DNA from: Solirubrum koreensis
GTDB taxonomy: Bacteria > Bacteroidota > Bacteroidia > Cytophagales > Hymenobacteraceae
Assembly (NCBI RefSeq): GCF_039541855.1
Contig: NZ_BAABHA010000008.1
Span: 259,147 to 323,146, forward strand
Direction: 5' to 3'
Length of the DNA: 64,000 nt
Every line of letters begins with the position of its first letter. Within the stretch, counting starts at the first letter, position 1. The translations under genes and the position numbers were made by a program. A model generated the notes under the pieces. That model was not told where the DNA came from and did no database searches. It saw nothing but the letters and a program-made list of their open reading frames with translations. Below, in pieces: positions 43,747 through 52,126 of this stretch.

Positions 43747-45090
43747 ATGAACGTAGCAATTCTGGGCGGCGGCATTACGGGTTTGGCCACGGCGTGGCGC
43801 TTGCAGCAAAGCGGCGCCACGGTGCACGTTTTTGAAGCCGGTCCCGTGGCGGGCGGTAACATGCGCACCCAGCACCACCCCGCGGGCTATGTGCTGGAAC
43901 TGGGCCCTAACTCGTTGCAGCTGAGCCCCGAGCTCGACGAACTCATTCAGGAATTAGGCCTGAGCGGGGTCGTGCAAGAGCCTGCGGCCGTGAGCAGCCG
44001 CCGTTACGTGGTGCGCAATGGCCAACCCCGTGAGTTGCCCGGTAAGCCCCAACAGCTGCTCTTCGGCTCGTTTTTCAGCTGGAAAACCAAGCTGACCCTG
44101 CTGCGGGAACTGCGCAAACCCGCCGCTCCTTCGGACGCGCACGAAACCATCGGCCACTTTTTCCAACGCCGCTTCGGGCAGGAAATCGTCGATTACGCGG
44201 TCAATCCGTTCGTATCGGGTATTTACGCCGGCGACCCAGACCAGCTGCTGCTGCACAAAACTTTTCCGCAGCTGGCAGCGCTGGAACAAACCCACGGCTC
44301 GGTGCTGAAGGGTTTTGCTCGCGCGAACAAGGGCGTGGCCCGGCGGCGCATCATTTCGTTCCGCGGCGGCCTGCAGGTGCTTATCGATGCGTTGGTCTCA
44401 CGCCTCTCCCACCTGCACCTGAGCACGCCCGTAACGGCCCTGCTGCCCACTACCGACGGCCGTTACCAGCTGCAAATCAGCGGCGCTGATTCCCCTTCCG
44501 AGGCCTTCGACGCCGTGGTGCTGGCCCTGCCCAGCTACGCCACCGCGCCACTCGTGCAGCCACTCGACGCCGCCGGCGCCGCAGCCCTAACAGCCGTGCA
44601 CTACCCGCCCATGACGGCTGTGCACACGGCATACCGCCGCGCCGACGTAGCGCACCCGCTTAACGGCTTTGGGGCCCTCAGCCCCAAGGCCGAGCAACCG
44701 GTGGCGGCGGGCACGTTGTGGAGCAGTTCGTTGTTTCCCGATAGAAGCCCCGCCGACCAGGTTTTGCTTACCACGTTTGTGGGCGGGGCCCAATACGAAC
44801 AAGCGGCCCGCCAACCCGATGAGCCGCTCCTGGCGGCCCTACGGGATGAGCAGGCCCGCCACTACGGCATTCGGGCCGGGGCGATGCCGTGCTTTCAGCA
44901 GGTGTACCGTTGGGAGCGGAGCATTCCGCAATTCGATGAGCGCATTGAGGCCGCGCACGCTACGGCCGACGCGCTGGAGCAGCGCGGCATTTGGACGGTG
45001 GCCAACTGGCGTGCCGGGGTAGGCATTCCCGACTGCCTGCGGCGTGCCAAGCTCGTCGCCGAAAAAATTCACGCAGCCCGCCGGGTGTAA
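43747..45090 (+). CDS. hemG: Protoporphyrinogen oxidase (FAD-dependent)
   Basis: A 447-residue flavoprotein from ATG 43747; the frame is open far upstream to 43357 but that part is antisense to the phosphatase gene. The FAD-binding start is VAILGGGITGLATAWRL, followed by FEAGPVAGGNMRT and ELGPNSLQ. FVSGIYAGDPDQLLL and the C-terminal GIWTVANWRAGVGIPDCL complete the HemY-type oxidase pattern. It oxidises protoporphyrinogen to protoporphyrin IX in haem synthesis. No other hem genes are nearby. The symbol follows Bacteroidota practice; hemY would also be used. Confidence 0.92.
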   Translation: MNVAILGGGITGLATAWRLQQSGATVHVFEAGPVAGGNMRTQHHPAGYVLELGPNSLQLSPELDELIQELGLSGVVQEPAAVSSRRYVVRNGQPRELPGKPQQLLFGSFFSWKTKLTLLRELRKPAAPSDAHETIGHFFQRRFGQEIVDYAVNPFVSGIYAGDPDQLLLHKTFPQLAALEQTHGSVLKGFARANKGVARRRIISFRGGLQVLIDALVSRLSHLHLSTPVTALLPTTDGRYQLQISGADSPSEAFDAVVLALPSYATAPLVQPLDAAGAAALTAVHYPPMTAVHTAYRRADVAHPLNGFGALSPKAEQPVAAGTLWSSSLFPDRSPADQVLLTTFVGGAQYEQAARQPDEPLLAALRDEQARHYGIRAGAMPCFQQVYRWERSIPQFDERIEAAHATADALEQRGIWTVANWRAGVGIPDCLRRAKLVAEKIHAARRV

Positions 45091-45094
45091 TTGT

Positions 45095-45102
45095 TACTTT
45101 TG
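45095..45102 (+). promoter_or_regulatory. -7 box of the DPM-like gene
   Basis: TACTTTTG begins five bases after the preceding stop and ends five bases before the ATG at 45108, so the second gene probably has its own near-leaderless message despite tight packing. Confidence 0.5.
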
Positions 45103-45107
45103 AGTTA

Positions 45108-45914
45108 ATGAACGATTCGCTCGTCATCATACCGACTTACAACGAGCGGGAAAACGCCGAACTGATTATCCGTAAGGTTTTTTCGCTGCCCAAGCCTTTC
45201 GACGTGCTCATCATTGACGATGGCTCGCCGGACGGCACAGCCGGTATTGTGCGCGGCCTGATGGCGGAATTTCCCGGCCGCCTGCACCTGGAGGAGCGCC
45301 ACGGCAAGCTGGGTTTGGGCACGGCCTACATCCACGGTTTTAAATGGGCTTTGGCGCACGGCTACGGCTACATCTTTGAGATGGATGCCGACTTCTCGCA
45401 CAACCCCGACGACTTGATTCGCCTGTACAGCGCCTGCGCCACCGATGGTTACGACATGGCCATTGGCTCGCGCTACATCACCGGGGTTAACGTGGTGAAC
45501 TGGCCCATGGACCGCGTCCTGATGTCGTGGTTTGCGTCGGCCTACGTGCGCATGGTTACCGGCATGCCTATTATGGACGCCACGGCCGGCTTCAAGTGCT
45601 ACACGGCGCGGGTGCTGCGCACCATTTTGCAGGAACGGATTCGTTTTGTGGGCTACGCGTTCCAGATCGAGATGAAATGGCTGGCCTACAAGTACGGCTT
45701 CCGGCTGCAGGAAGTCCCCATCATCTTCACCGACCGCACGCGCGGCGCTTCCAAAATGTCGAAGGGTATTTTCAAGGAGGCGTTGCTGGGCGTGATTCAG
45801 ATGAAGGTTAGTAGTTGGTTCCGACACTTCGAGCAACCGGCCGCGTCGGTATCCTCGTCGGAGACGACCTACCCGGCGGCCTCCTCGGCAACCCCGGCCT
45901 CCGAAACTCGGTAA
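45108..45914 (+). CDS. Polyprenol-phosphate mannose synthase-like GT2
   Basis: A 268-residue GT2 enzyme from ATG 45108. LVIIPTYNERENAELIIRK opens the nucleotide-sugar domain; DDGSPDGT and MDADFSHNPDDL carry the metal-binding Asp residues; VPIIFTDRTRGASKMS is the dolichol-phosphate-mannose-synthase end motif. It lacks the C-terminal membrane helices of larger GT2s, so it is a soluble or peripheral DPM1-type enzyme. The product, a polyprenyl-phosphate sugar, is the donor class used by GT39-type enzymes such as those at 12879 and 29425. A Ser/Thr/Ala tail of about 25 residues follows the catalytic part. Confidence 0.9.
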   Translation: MNDSLVIIPTYNERENAELIIRKVFSLPKPFDVLIIDDGSPDGTAGIVRGLMAEFPGRLHLEERHGKLGLGTAYIHGFKWALAHGYGYIFEMDADFSHNPDDLIRLYSACATDGYDMAIGSRYITGVNVVNWPMDRVLMSWFASAYVRMVTGMPIMDATAGFKCYTARVLRTILQERIRFVGYAFQIEMKWLAYKYGFRLQEVPIIFTDRTRGASKMSKGIFKEALLGVIQMKVSSWFRHFEQPAASVSSSETTYPAASSATPASETR

Positions 45915-45974
45915 GGCCTCCTACGGCCCTCCCCTTGAGCTTACCCGGGCCGCTCTGCTTCCAGTTCGCACTGC

Positions 45975-46910
45975 ATGAACAATACTTGGTTTTGGGTCGG
46001 CTTCAACGTGTTTGTGCTGGCCATGTTGCTGCTCGACCTGTTGGTATTTAACCGCAAGGCGCACGTGGTGCGCATGCGGGAAGCTTTAACGTGGAGCGCC
46101 TTCTGGATTCTCCTTTCGCTTGGATTCAACTACCTGGTATACCACTACATGGGGCGCGAAGCCGGCATGAATTTCCTGACCGGTTATTTGCTGGAGAAGG
46201 CGCTGAGCGTGGACAACCTGTTCGTTTTCCTTCTCATTTTCACCTACTTCAAGGTTCCGCCCGAGTACCAGCACCGGATACTGTTTTGGGGCGTGATAGG
46301 CGCCTTGGTCCTGCGCGCCATTTTTATTGTGGTGGGAGCCGCGCTCATTGCCAAGTTCACCTGGACGCTTTACCTGCTGGGCGCATTTTTAGTGTACACC
46401 GGCGTGAAAATGGCCACCAGCGCCGGCGACCCTAGCATAGACCCGGAAAACAACCCGGTAGTAAAGTTCCTCAGCCGCCACCTGCCCATTACCAGTAAGT
46501 TCGAGGGCGGCAAGTTTTTCGTGCGCAAAGAGAAGCTGCTGTTTGCCACGCCGTTGTTCGTGGTGCTGGTGATGGTGGAAACCACCGACGTGGTTTTTGC
46601 CGCCGACTCCATTCCCGCCATTCTGGCCGTGACCCAGGACAAATTCATTGTGTATACCTCCAACGTGTTTGCTCTGCTGGGGCTGCGCGCACTGTATTTT
46701 GCCTTGGCGGGGCTTATGCAGCTGTTTCACTACCTGCACTACGGCCTCGCCCTCATCCTAATCTTCATCGGCGGCAAATTGCTGGTACACGACTTTGTGC
46801 AGGTACCTACCGAATGGGCTTTGCTGGTCGTGGCTTTTTTGCTTGGCGCTTCCGTGGTCTTGTCGCTGCTGATGCCCAAGAAAGAGCCCGCCGACGACCT
46901 GCCAGCTTAA
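45975..46910 (+). CDS. TerC/Alx-family membrane protein
   Basis: A 311-residue polytopic protein with about nine hydrophobic segments. The conserved acidic parts are EKALSVDNLFVFLLIF and VMVETTDVVFAADSIPAI, where Asp and Glu in the helices form the metal path in TerC/Alx proteins; manganese export is the best-supported role. It lacks a C-terminal CBS domain. The leader (60 bases) is too short for a full manganese riboswitch. It ends at a 27-bp bidirectional hairpin. Confidence 0.93.
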   Translation: MNNTWFWVGFNVFVLAMLLLDLLVFNRKAHVVRMREALTWSAFWILLSLGFNYLVYHYMGREAGMNFLTGYLLEKALSVDNLFVFLLIFTYFKVPPEYQHRILFWGVIGALVLRAIFIVVGAALIAKFTWTLYLLGAFLVYTGVKMATSAGDPSIDPENNPVVKFLSRHLPITSKFEGGKFFVRKEKLLFATPLFVVLVMVETTDVVFAADSIPAILAVTQDKFIVYTSNVFALLGLRALYFALAGLMQLFHYLHYGLALILIFIGGKLLVHDFVQVPTEWALLVVAFLLGASVVLSLLMPKKEPADDLPA

Positions 46911-46923
46911 CTGCAAACCGCAA

Positions 46924-46981
46924 ACCCACGCAAAAGCCAAAGGCCCGCGCAATAGCGCGGGCCTTTGGCTTTTGCGTGGGT
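46924..46981. terminator. 27-bp perfect bidirectional terminator
   Basis: Arms 46924-46950 and 46955-46981 are exact complements with loop AATA. It separates converging terC and the AsmA/GT51 gene. Confidence 0.9.
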
Positions 46982-47001
46982 CGTTATCGGCTTAAACGCT
47001 C

Positions 47002-49242
47002 CTAGCGTTGCTGGTTTTCCCGCTCCCGTTCCCGCCGACGCCGTTCGCGGCGGGTTTCGTTTTCGGCGGGCTCTTCGTCCTGGCGAGGAGCCGTCGTGTT
47101 TACTCCTTCGTCGGCGGCTGGGTCGAGGTCGGGGCCGCCAACGTTCAGCAGGTCAATCAGGTTGATGGGGTCGAACTGGCTGCTGTCGGTTGCCGCTACC
47201 CGGGTGGTGTCGGGGCGGGCCGCGAAGTTCATGAACTGCCGGGCCGGACCGCGCAGGCTTACGGCGCGGTTCAGGCCTTCGGCTTCGCCCTCGGGGATGT
47301 AGCCGCGTCGCGCCATGATGTCGGCGATGAGGCGGAAGAAATAGCGGGTACTGCGGCGCAGGTCGCCGTAAGCATCAAAGGAGTAGCGGGCGTACTTAGG
47401 CTTGGGAATGATGCTGGCCAGGTACAGGCTTTCCTCCAGGTTAAGGTTGGCGGGCTGCTTGTCGTAGTAGAACCGAGCTGCCTCTTTCACGCCGTACACG
47501 CCCCGCTCGCCCGAAGGCCAGCGGTACCGACTCGGGCCCCACTCGATGATGTTCAGGTACACTTCCATCATGCGCTGCTTGCTCACGAGGCCGGTGTTTT
47601 CGATCAGCCACACAATGAGGGCCTCTTCGATTTTGCGCGCTACCACCTTCTCACGGGTCAGGAACACGTTTTTCACCAGCTGCATGGAAAGCGTGCTGCC
47701 GCCGCGGGCAAAGCGCTTTTCCTTGATGTTCTGGATGGCCGATTTCACAAAGGCCTTTTCCATAAAGCCTTTATGGGTGAAAAAGCGCGGGTCCTCGGCC
47801 GTAATAATGGCGTACTTCAGGTAGCTCGACACCTGATCGAAGGGCACGAAATCGGGGTTCGATGGGCCTACGGGGAAGGTTTTCACCGTGTCGCCTTTGT
47901 CGTTGAAGGCCGTGTATTCGAATTCGGTGTTGAGCTTGCGCAGGTCTACCCGGCCAAAGCGCGTGATGCGGAAATCGGAGCTTTTCTTCAGGCCGGAGTT
48001 AAACTTCAGGCTGTCGATGCGGGTCATGTCGAGGGCCGCGCTCATGCTGTATTTCAGCGTGCCCGTGCCCTGCATGCCTTCCAGTGCCTCGAACATGCCC
48101 TCGGGCAGGGCGTCGAAAAAGTCGTTGGCCTTGGTTTCGGCCGATTCCACTTGCATGGCCACCAGCAGGCCAGCCAGCTTGCCGGTATACGCTTTGGCCG
48201 ATGGCATGGCCGGATCGGGGCGTACCCGCTTGATTTCGGGCCGCAGGCGCACGCTCAATTGCGGGTACAGCTCCATGCGGTTCAGGCGTACCACGCTGCC
48301 TTTGTCGAGCGAGGCGCTGTTTTGGCCCAGCGTGGCCACGAAATCCATGCCGCCGCGGCGCACCCGGATGTCGGAAGTCGCCAGTTTAGGATGATTCACG
48401 GCGAAGTTGCTGGCCGAAGCCGAGCCCCGCACCGTTAGGTCGTCTTTGTCAAGATCCTTGCCCGTCAGGCTCAGGCGCAGGGTATCAAACTGCACGCGGG
48501 CGCCGTAGCGCCGTTGCACGTAAGGCAGCTGCACCGGCCGGCGCTGGGCCCCGAAAACCTGCACGTTGGCCTCGTAGTCGCTGGCTTCTACATGGCCGCT
48601 CAGGCCTATTTCATTGGCTACCGAATCCACCACTACCGACAAGCGGCCGGCAATGTCGCCGTCTTCGATGCTGAACTGCGGCATGGTGAGGCGGGCGCGG
48701 TGGCGCGGGCTTTCGTACGTCACCAGGAAGTCGCGGAAATCGGCTTCTTCGGGAAGGTTATCGAAGGCCGCTTCCAGCAGCTGGTTGGCCAGCAGGCCGT
48801 AGTTGGTGCCCTTGGTGGTATCACGTTGCACGGCTGTCTGGCCGCGTTTTTTCAGCAGGAAACCGTAGTTATCGGAAGTAGCGGTTTTACGAGCCGTGAG
48901 CCGGGCGCGCACAATTTGCAGGTTGCTGAACACCGGGCGGCGCGCAAACAACGAGCGGAGGCTGATGCTGGCGTTCAGGCTGCGGGCCGTAAGCAAGGTA
49001 TCGGCCGATCCGGTGGGGACCAACGACACGCCTTCGATCTGCACCGAGTTCAGGTCGGTAAAGCGGGCCGGGCCGAGCGTGAGCGTAACCGGGTAGCGCT
49101 TTTCTACCTTCTGCTTGGTTTGGCGCAGCGCATACTGCAGCAACTCCTGGCGTTTGATTAAAAACACCCCCAGGCCTACCAGCAGCAGCACGGCTACGGT
49201 ACCCAGGGTCCAGAATAACACTTTTTTGGCAGTCGGATTCAC
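47002..49242 (-). CDS. AsmA-like / GT51 peptidoglycan glycosyltransferase fusion
   Basis: A 746-residue protein if started at GTG 49242 (VNPTAKKVLFW); a TTG at 49296 is the other choice and no ATG fits. One membrane helix (about 9-31) is followed by about 430 residues of beta-rich AsmA/DUF748-like repeats (LTLGPARFTDLNSVQIEGVSL). The GT51 domain spans about 470-660: TAEDPRFFTHKGF with the catalytic Glu, RGGSTLSMQLVKNVF, RKIEEALIVWLIE, EVYLNIIEWGP and GVKEAARFYY. There is no transpeptidase domain. The C-terminal 80 residues are acidic then Arg-rich. It probably polymerises lipid II or acts beside penicillin-binding proteins. Confidence 0.85.
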   Translation of the reverse strand: MNPTAKKVLFWTLGTVAVLLLVGLGVFLIKRQELLQYALRQTKQKVEKRYPVTLTLGPARFTDLNSVQIEGVSLVPTGSADTLLTARSLNASISLRSLFARRPVFSNLQIVRARLTARKTATSDNYGFLLKKRGQTAVQRDTTKGTNYGLLANQLLEAAFDNLPEEADFRDFLVTYESPRHRARLTMPQFSIEDGDIAGRLSVVVDSVANEIGLSGHVEASDYEANVQVFGAQRRPVQLPYVQRRYGARVQFDTLRLSLTGKDLDKDDLTVRGSASASNFAVNHPKLATSDIRVRRGGMDFVATLGQNSASLDKGSVVRLNRMELYPQLSVRLRPEIKRVRPDPAMPSAKAYTGKLAGLLVAMQVESAETKANDFFDALPEGMFEALEGMQGTGTLKYSMSAALDMTRIDSLKFNSGLKKSSDFRITRFGRVDLRKLNTEFEYTAFNDKGDTVKTFPVGPSNPDFVPFDQVSSYLKYAIITAEDPRFFTHKGFMEKAFVKSAIQNIKEKRFARGGSTLSMQLVKNVFLTREKVVARKIEEALIVWLIENTGLVSKQRMMEVYLNIIEWGPSRYRWPSGERGVYGVKEAARFYYDKQPANLNLEESLYLASIIPKPKYARYSFDAYGDLRRSTRYFFRLIADIMARRGYIPEGEAEGLNRAVSLRGPARQFMNFAARPDTTRVAATDSSQFDPINLIDLLNVGGPDLDPAADEGVNTTAPRQDEEPAENETRRERRRRERERENQQR

Positions 49243-49351
49243 TCGCAAAACGGTAGGTAAGCGCGGGTTGCAGGCCACTTTCGTGCCGAACCCCAAGCGC
49301 GCATGCTACAAAAGTACCACAATATGCCCCTACGCCGCTGCCGAGTTAGCG

Positions 49352-49383
49352 TTGCCGGCGCGCGGAGGCATTCGCTACCTTTG
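49352..49383 (+). promoter_or_regulatory. Promoter of purB
   Basis: TTG (49352-49354), a 21-base spacer and TACCTTTG (49376-49383) match the Bacteroidota -33/-7 consensus with the right spacing. The ATG at 49413 is 29 bases downstream. This is the best two-box promoter in the window. Confidence 0.7.
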
Positions 49384-49412
49384 GCCTCCCGACCAACTTC
49401 CGCTTTCCGCCG

Positions 49413-50765
49413 ATGGTTCACGACGCCCTCACCCCGCTTACCGCCCTCTCGCCACTCGACGGCCGTTACCGCCGCCACACTGCCCCGCTGGCGGCCTACT
49501 TCTCTGAGCTGGCCCTTATTCGCTACCGCGTGCTGGTGGAAGTGGAATATTTCATTGCCCTGTGCGAGTTGCCCCTGCCCCAGCTCCAAGGCGTGGATAC
49601 CGCCGTATTTGAGAGCTTGCGCCGCATCTACCAGGACTTCACCGAGGCCGACGCCGACGCTGTAAAGGCTCATGAGCGCGTAACCAACCACGACGTAAAA
49701 GCCGTGGAATATTTTTTACGCGACCGGCTTGCCGTGCTGGAGCTAAGTCAGTACCAGGAGTTCATTCATTTCGGCCTGACTTCGCAGGACATTAACAACA
49801 CGGCTGTGCCGCTGAGCCTGCGTGAGGCCCTGCACCGCGAGTTGCAGCCGGCATACGAGCAGCTGGCCGACCAGTTGCGGGCTTTGGCCGCGCAGTGGGC
49901 AGCCGTACCCATGCTGGCCCGCACCCACGGACAGCCGGCTTCGCCCACGCGCCTGGGCAAGGAAATTCAGGTGTTTGTGGCCCGGCTGGAACAGCAGTTG
50001 GTTTTGCTGAAGCAGGTGCCGTTTGGCGCGAAATTCGGGGGCGCCACGGGCAACTTTAACGCTCACCACGTGGCCTATCCCGGCATCGACTGGCACGCGT
50101 TCGGCCAGCAGTTTGTAAACGAGCAGTTGGGGCTTCACCGCTCCTTTCCCACCACTCAAATTGAGCACTACGACCACCTGGCGGCTACCTGCGACGGACT
50201 GAAACGGCTCAACACCATTCTCATCGACCTTGCCCGCGACGTGTGGCAATACATTTCATTGGGGTACTTCCGCCAAACGGTTAAAGCCGGCGAAGTAGGT
50301 TCTTCGGCCATGCCACACAAGGTAAACCCCATCGATTTCGAAAATGCGGAGGGCAACCTGGGCCTGGCCAACGCCGTGCTGGAGCACCTGGCGGCCAAGC
50401 TGCCCATTTCCCGCCTGCAGCGCGACCTTACAGACTCCACCGTGCTGCGCAACCTGGGCGTGCCGCTGGCCCATACCCTTATTGCCCTGAACGCCCTGCA
50501 GCGCGGTCTGCAAAAGCTGGCCCTCGACGAAGCGGCCCTGCAACGCGACCTGGAAGCCAACTGGGCCGTGGTGGCCGAAGCCATCCAAACGATACTGCGG
50601 CGCGAGAACTACCCCGACCCTTACAACGCCCTGAAAGCCCTGACTCGCACCGGCGAAGCCATTTCGCAAACAACCATTCGGGAGTTCGTGAACGGCCTGA
50701 ATGTATCCGATCAGGTTAAGGCTGAATTACTTGCTATTTCTCCCAGCAACTATTTCGGAGTATAG
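49413..50765 (+). CDS. purB: Adenylosuccinate lyase
   Basis: A 450-residue lyase acting in purine synthesis, where it releases fumarate from SAICAR and from adenylosuccinate. The superfamily signature loop is SSAMPHKVNP, with the catalytic Ser in the GSS; TSQDINNTAVPL and ARTHGQPASPTRLGKE are the other active-site segments. THDVKAVEYF-type start (NHDVKAVEYFLRD) is typical. Start ATG 49413 follows a good promoter. It is the E. coli-like PurB class. Confidence 0.96.
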   Translation: MVHDALTPLTALSPLDGRYRRHTAPLAAYFSELALIRYRVLVEVEYFIALCELPLPQLQGVDTAVFESLRRIYQDFTEADADAVKAHERVTNHDVKAVEYFLRDRLAVLELSQYQEFIHFGLTSQDINNTAVPLSLREALHRELQPAYEQLADQLRALAAQWAAVPMLARTHGQPASPTRLGKEIQVFVARLEQQLVLLKQVPFGAKFGGATGNFNAHHVAYPGIDWHAFGQQFVNEQLGLHRSFPTTQIEHYDHLAATCDGLKRLNTILIDLARDVWQYISLGYFRQTVKAGEVGSSAMPHKVNPIDFENAEGNLGLANAVLEHLAAKLPISRLQRDLTDSTVLRNLGVPLAHTLIALNALQRGLQKLALDEAALQRDLEANWAVVAEAIQTILRRENYPDPYNALKALTRTGEAISQTTIREFVNGLNVSDQVKAELLAISPSNYFGV

Positions 50766-50787
50766 GATATAGCAGACTATATTTAGA

Positions 50788-50830
50788 AGTTTTATAAGAA
50801 GTTTGGATGCCACCTGCTTCTTATAAAACT
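50788..50830. repeat. 14-bp perfect inverted repeat after purB
   Basis: AGTTTTATAAGAAG (50788-50801) and CTTCTTATAAAACT (50817-50830) are exact complements around a 15-base spacer. It may end purB transcription or be an operator for the regulator gene that follows. Confidence 0.8.
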
Positions 50831-50926
50831 CTGGTACACTGTGCGAAGTGGGTTCTAATGAACAGGTGATGGTGGATGGTGAGCCGGAAAGCGCCGCGCT
50901 TACCTACTGCACCGCCCACCCATTAC

Positions 50927-51595
50927 ATGCCCGAGCAAGAACGCGTTCAAGCCAAGATTGCCCAAATAGCTGCCACTGCCGAAGAATACCCTGGAGTCGT
51001 TATTATCCACAACATCCGCACTGCCTCGGTGGTGTACATGTCTCAACGAGGCATGGCGTTGCTGTGCACCAGCATGGAGGAGTTACGGGCGCTGGGCCCC
51101 GATTACCACCTCCGTTTCTTTAATCCTGAGGAATCGATTGAGTACGTGCCCAAGATAATGGGCTTGCTGGCCCAGAACAGTTTAGACCAGATAACCTCCT
51201 TTTTTCAGCAGGTACGCACCACCGAAAGCCCCGATTGGAGCCTTTATCAGACCAGCATGCGGCTCCTGCTGCACGGCGACGATGGCCTGCCCTTGCTGTT
51301 TATTTGCTTTGCCTGCCCCGTGGATGCGGCCAGCGCCATCAGTATTAAAGTGCAGCGGCTGCTGGAAGAAAACCGCTTTCTGCGCAAGCATTATCATCAG
51401 TTTGAGCAGCTCACGCGGCGCGAGCGGGAGGTATTGCGGCTCTTGGCCCTGGGGCATAGCGCGCCCGAAATAGCCGATGTCCTTGGCATATCGGTGCAAA
51501 CCGCCGAAACCCACCGGCGGAACCTACGCCATAAGCTAAACGCCGATTCGGGCTTTGAACTGGGGCAGTATGCCCGTGCATTCGACCTGATATAG
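50927..51595 (+). CDS. LuxR-type transcriptional regulator with PAS-like sensor
   Basis: From ATG 50927 (MPEQERVQAKIAQIAATAEE) the product is 222 residues; ATG 50876 is an alternative. Residues 20-150 form a PAS-like fold (PGVVIIHNIRTASVVYMSQRG to LLFICFACPVD). The C-terminal helix-turn-helix is of the GerE/LuxR type: LTRREREVLRLLALGHSAPEIADVLGIS then VQTAETHRRNLRHKL. There is no receiver or autoinducer domain, so it senses a small ligand or partner by the N-terminal fold. It precedes a 530-base gap and the large surface-protein gene, which may be a target. Confidence 0.85.
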   Translation: MPEQERVQAKIAQIAATAEEYPGVVIIHNIRTASVVYMSQRGMALLCTSMEELRALGPDYHLRFFNPEESIEYVPKIMGLLAQNSLDQITSFFQQVRTTESPDWSLYQTSMRLLLHGDDGLPLLFICFACPVDAASAISIKVQRLLEENRFLRKHYHQFEQLTRREREVLRLLALGHSAPEIADVLGISVQTAETHRRNLRHKLNADSGFELGQYARAFDLI

Positions 51596-51598
51596 CAG

Positions 51599-52126
51599 TC
51601 CTATTGCTTCTTGCTTTTTGTACAAATACCCGAAAGTAGGTATTGCCCATGCTACGGTACGAAGTGACATTTGTGGTTGGAAAATTACCCCCGGCGCATG
51701 AAGCATAATCTACTCGTTACCAATAGTTCATTGACGGAGGCAAACCCTTCGTTTAACCCTGGCGGATTTATTCCCTGCGGTAGTTCTCCTCGCCTGATGG
51801 CGCCATTATAACCGAAGTGTGCCGCCTGCTCCGTTGCCGGAACAGGGGGCACATACCGCCTTGGATCTGCTGGCCTTGCCCAAGTCGGCAGCCTCTTTTT
51901 CCTGCCCTTATCAAAGCAGCCTACGGCCGCTAACCCATTGGTTCTGGCCAGTTGGCAGGACTAGGCGTTAGCCTCGGGTCCAACGGGGTCCGTCTCCGGC
52001 GCTGACCTACCACTACTCTACCACCCGCCTGGCGGAACCGGATTTGGTACGCATACCACCAATCCTACTGAAAGCACCTCGAACGCAGACACACAAAGCT
52101 TACTAACTCTTTGCCCTTTTTCTATT
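51599..52126. other. 528-base intergenic region before the surface-protein gene
   Basis: No recognised gene. A 37-codon frame at 51698-51811 (MKHNLLVTNSSLTEANPSFN...) follows a GACATTTG box, but composition and lack of similarity make it doubtful. The second half carries short open pieces that could be a decayed gene. The large gene starts at GTG 52127, preceded by CTCTTTG. Confidence 0.4.

Noticed and set aside
45915..45974. Possible manganese (yybP-ykoY) riboswitch before terC
   Set aside because: The 60-base gap is too short for the full aptamer and no typical motif was seen.
47008..48438. 476-codon open frame on the plus strand
   Set aside because: Antisense shadow of the AsmA/GT51 gene.
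51698..51811. 37-codon frame in the gap before the adhesin gene
   Set aside because: It has a weak promoter-like box but no terminator, no signal and no recognisable pattern; kept only as a note in the region entry.
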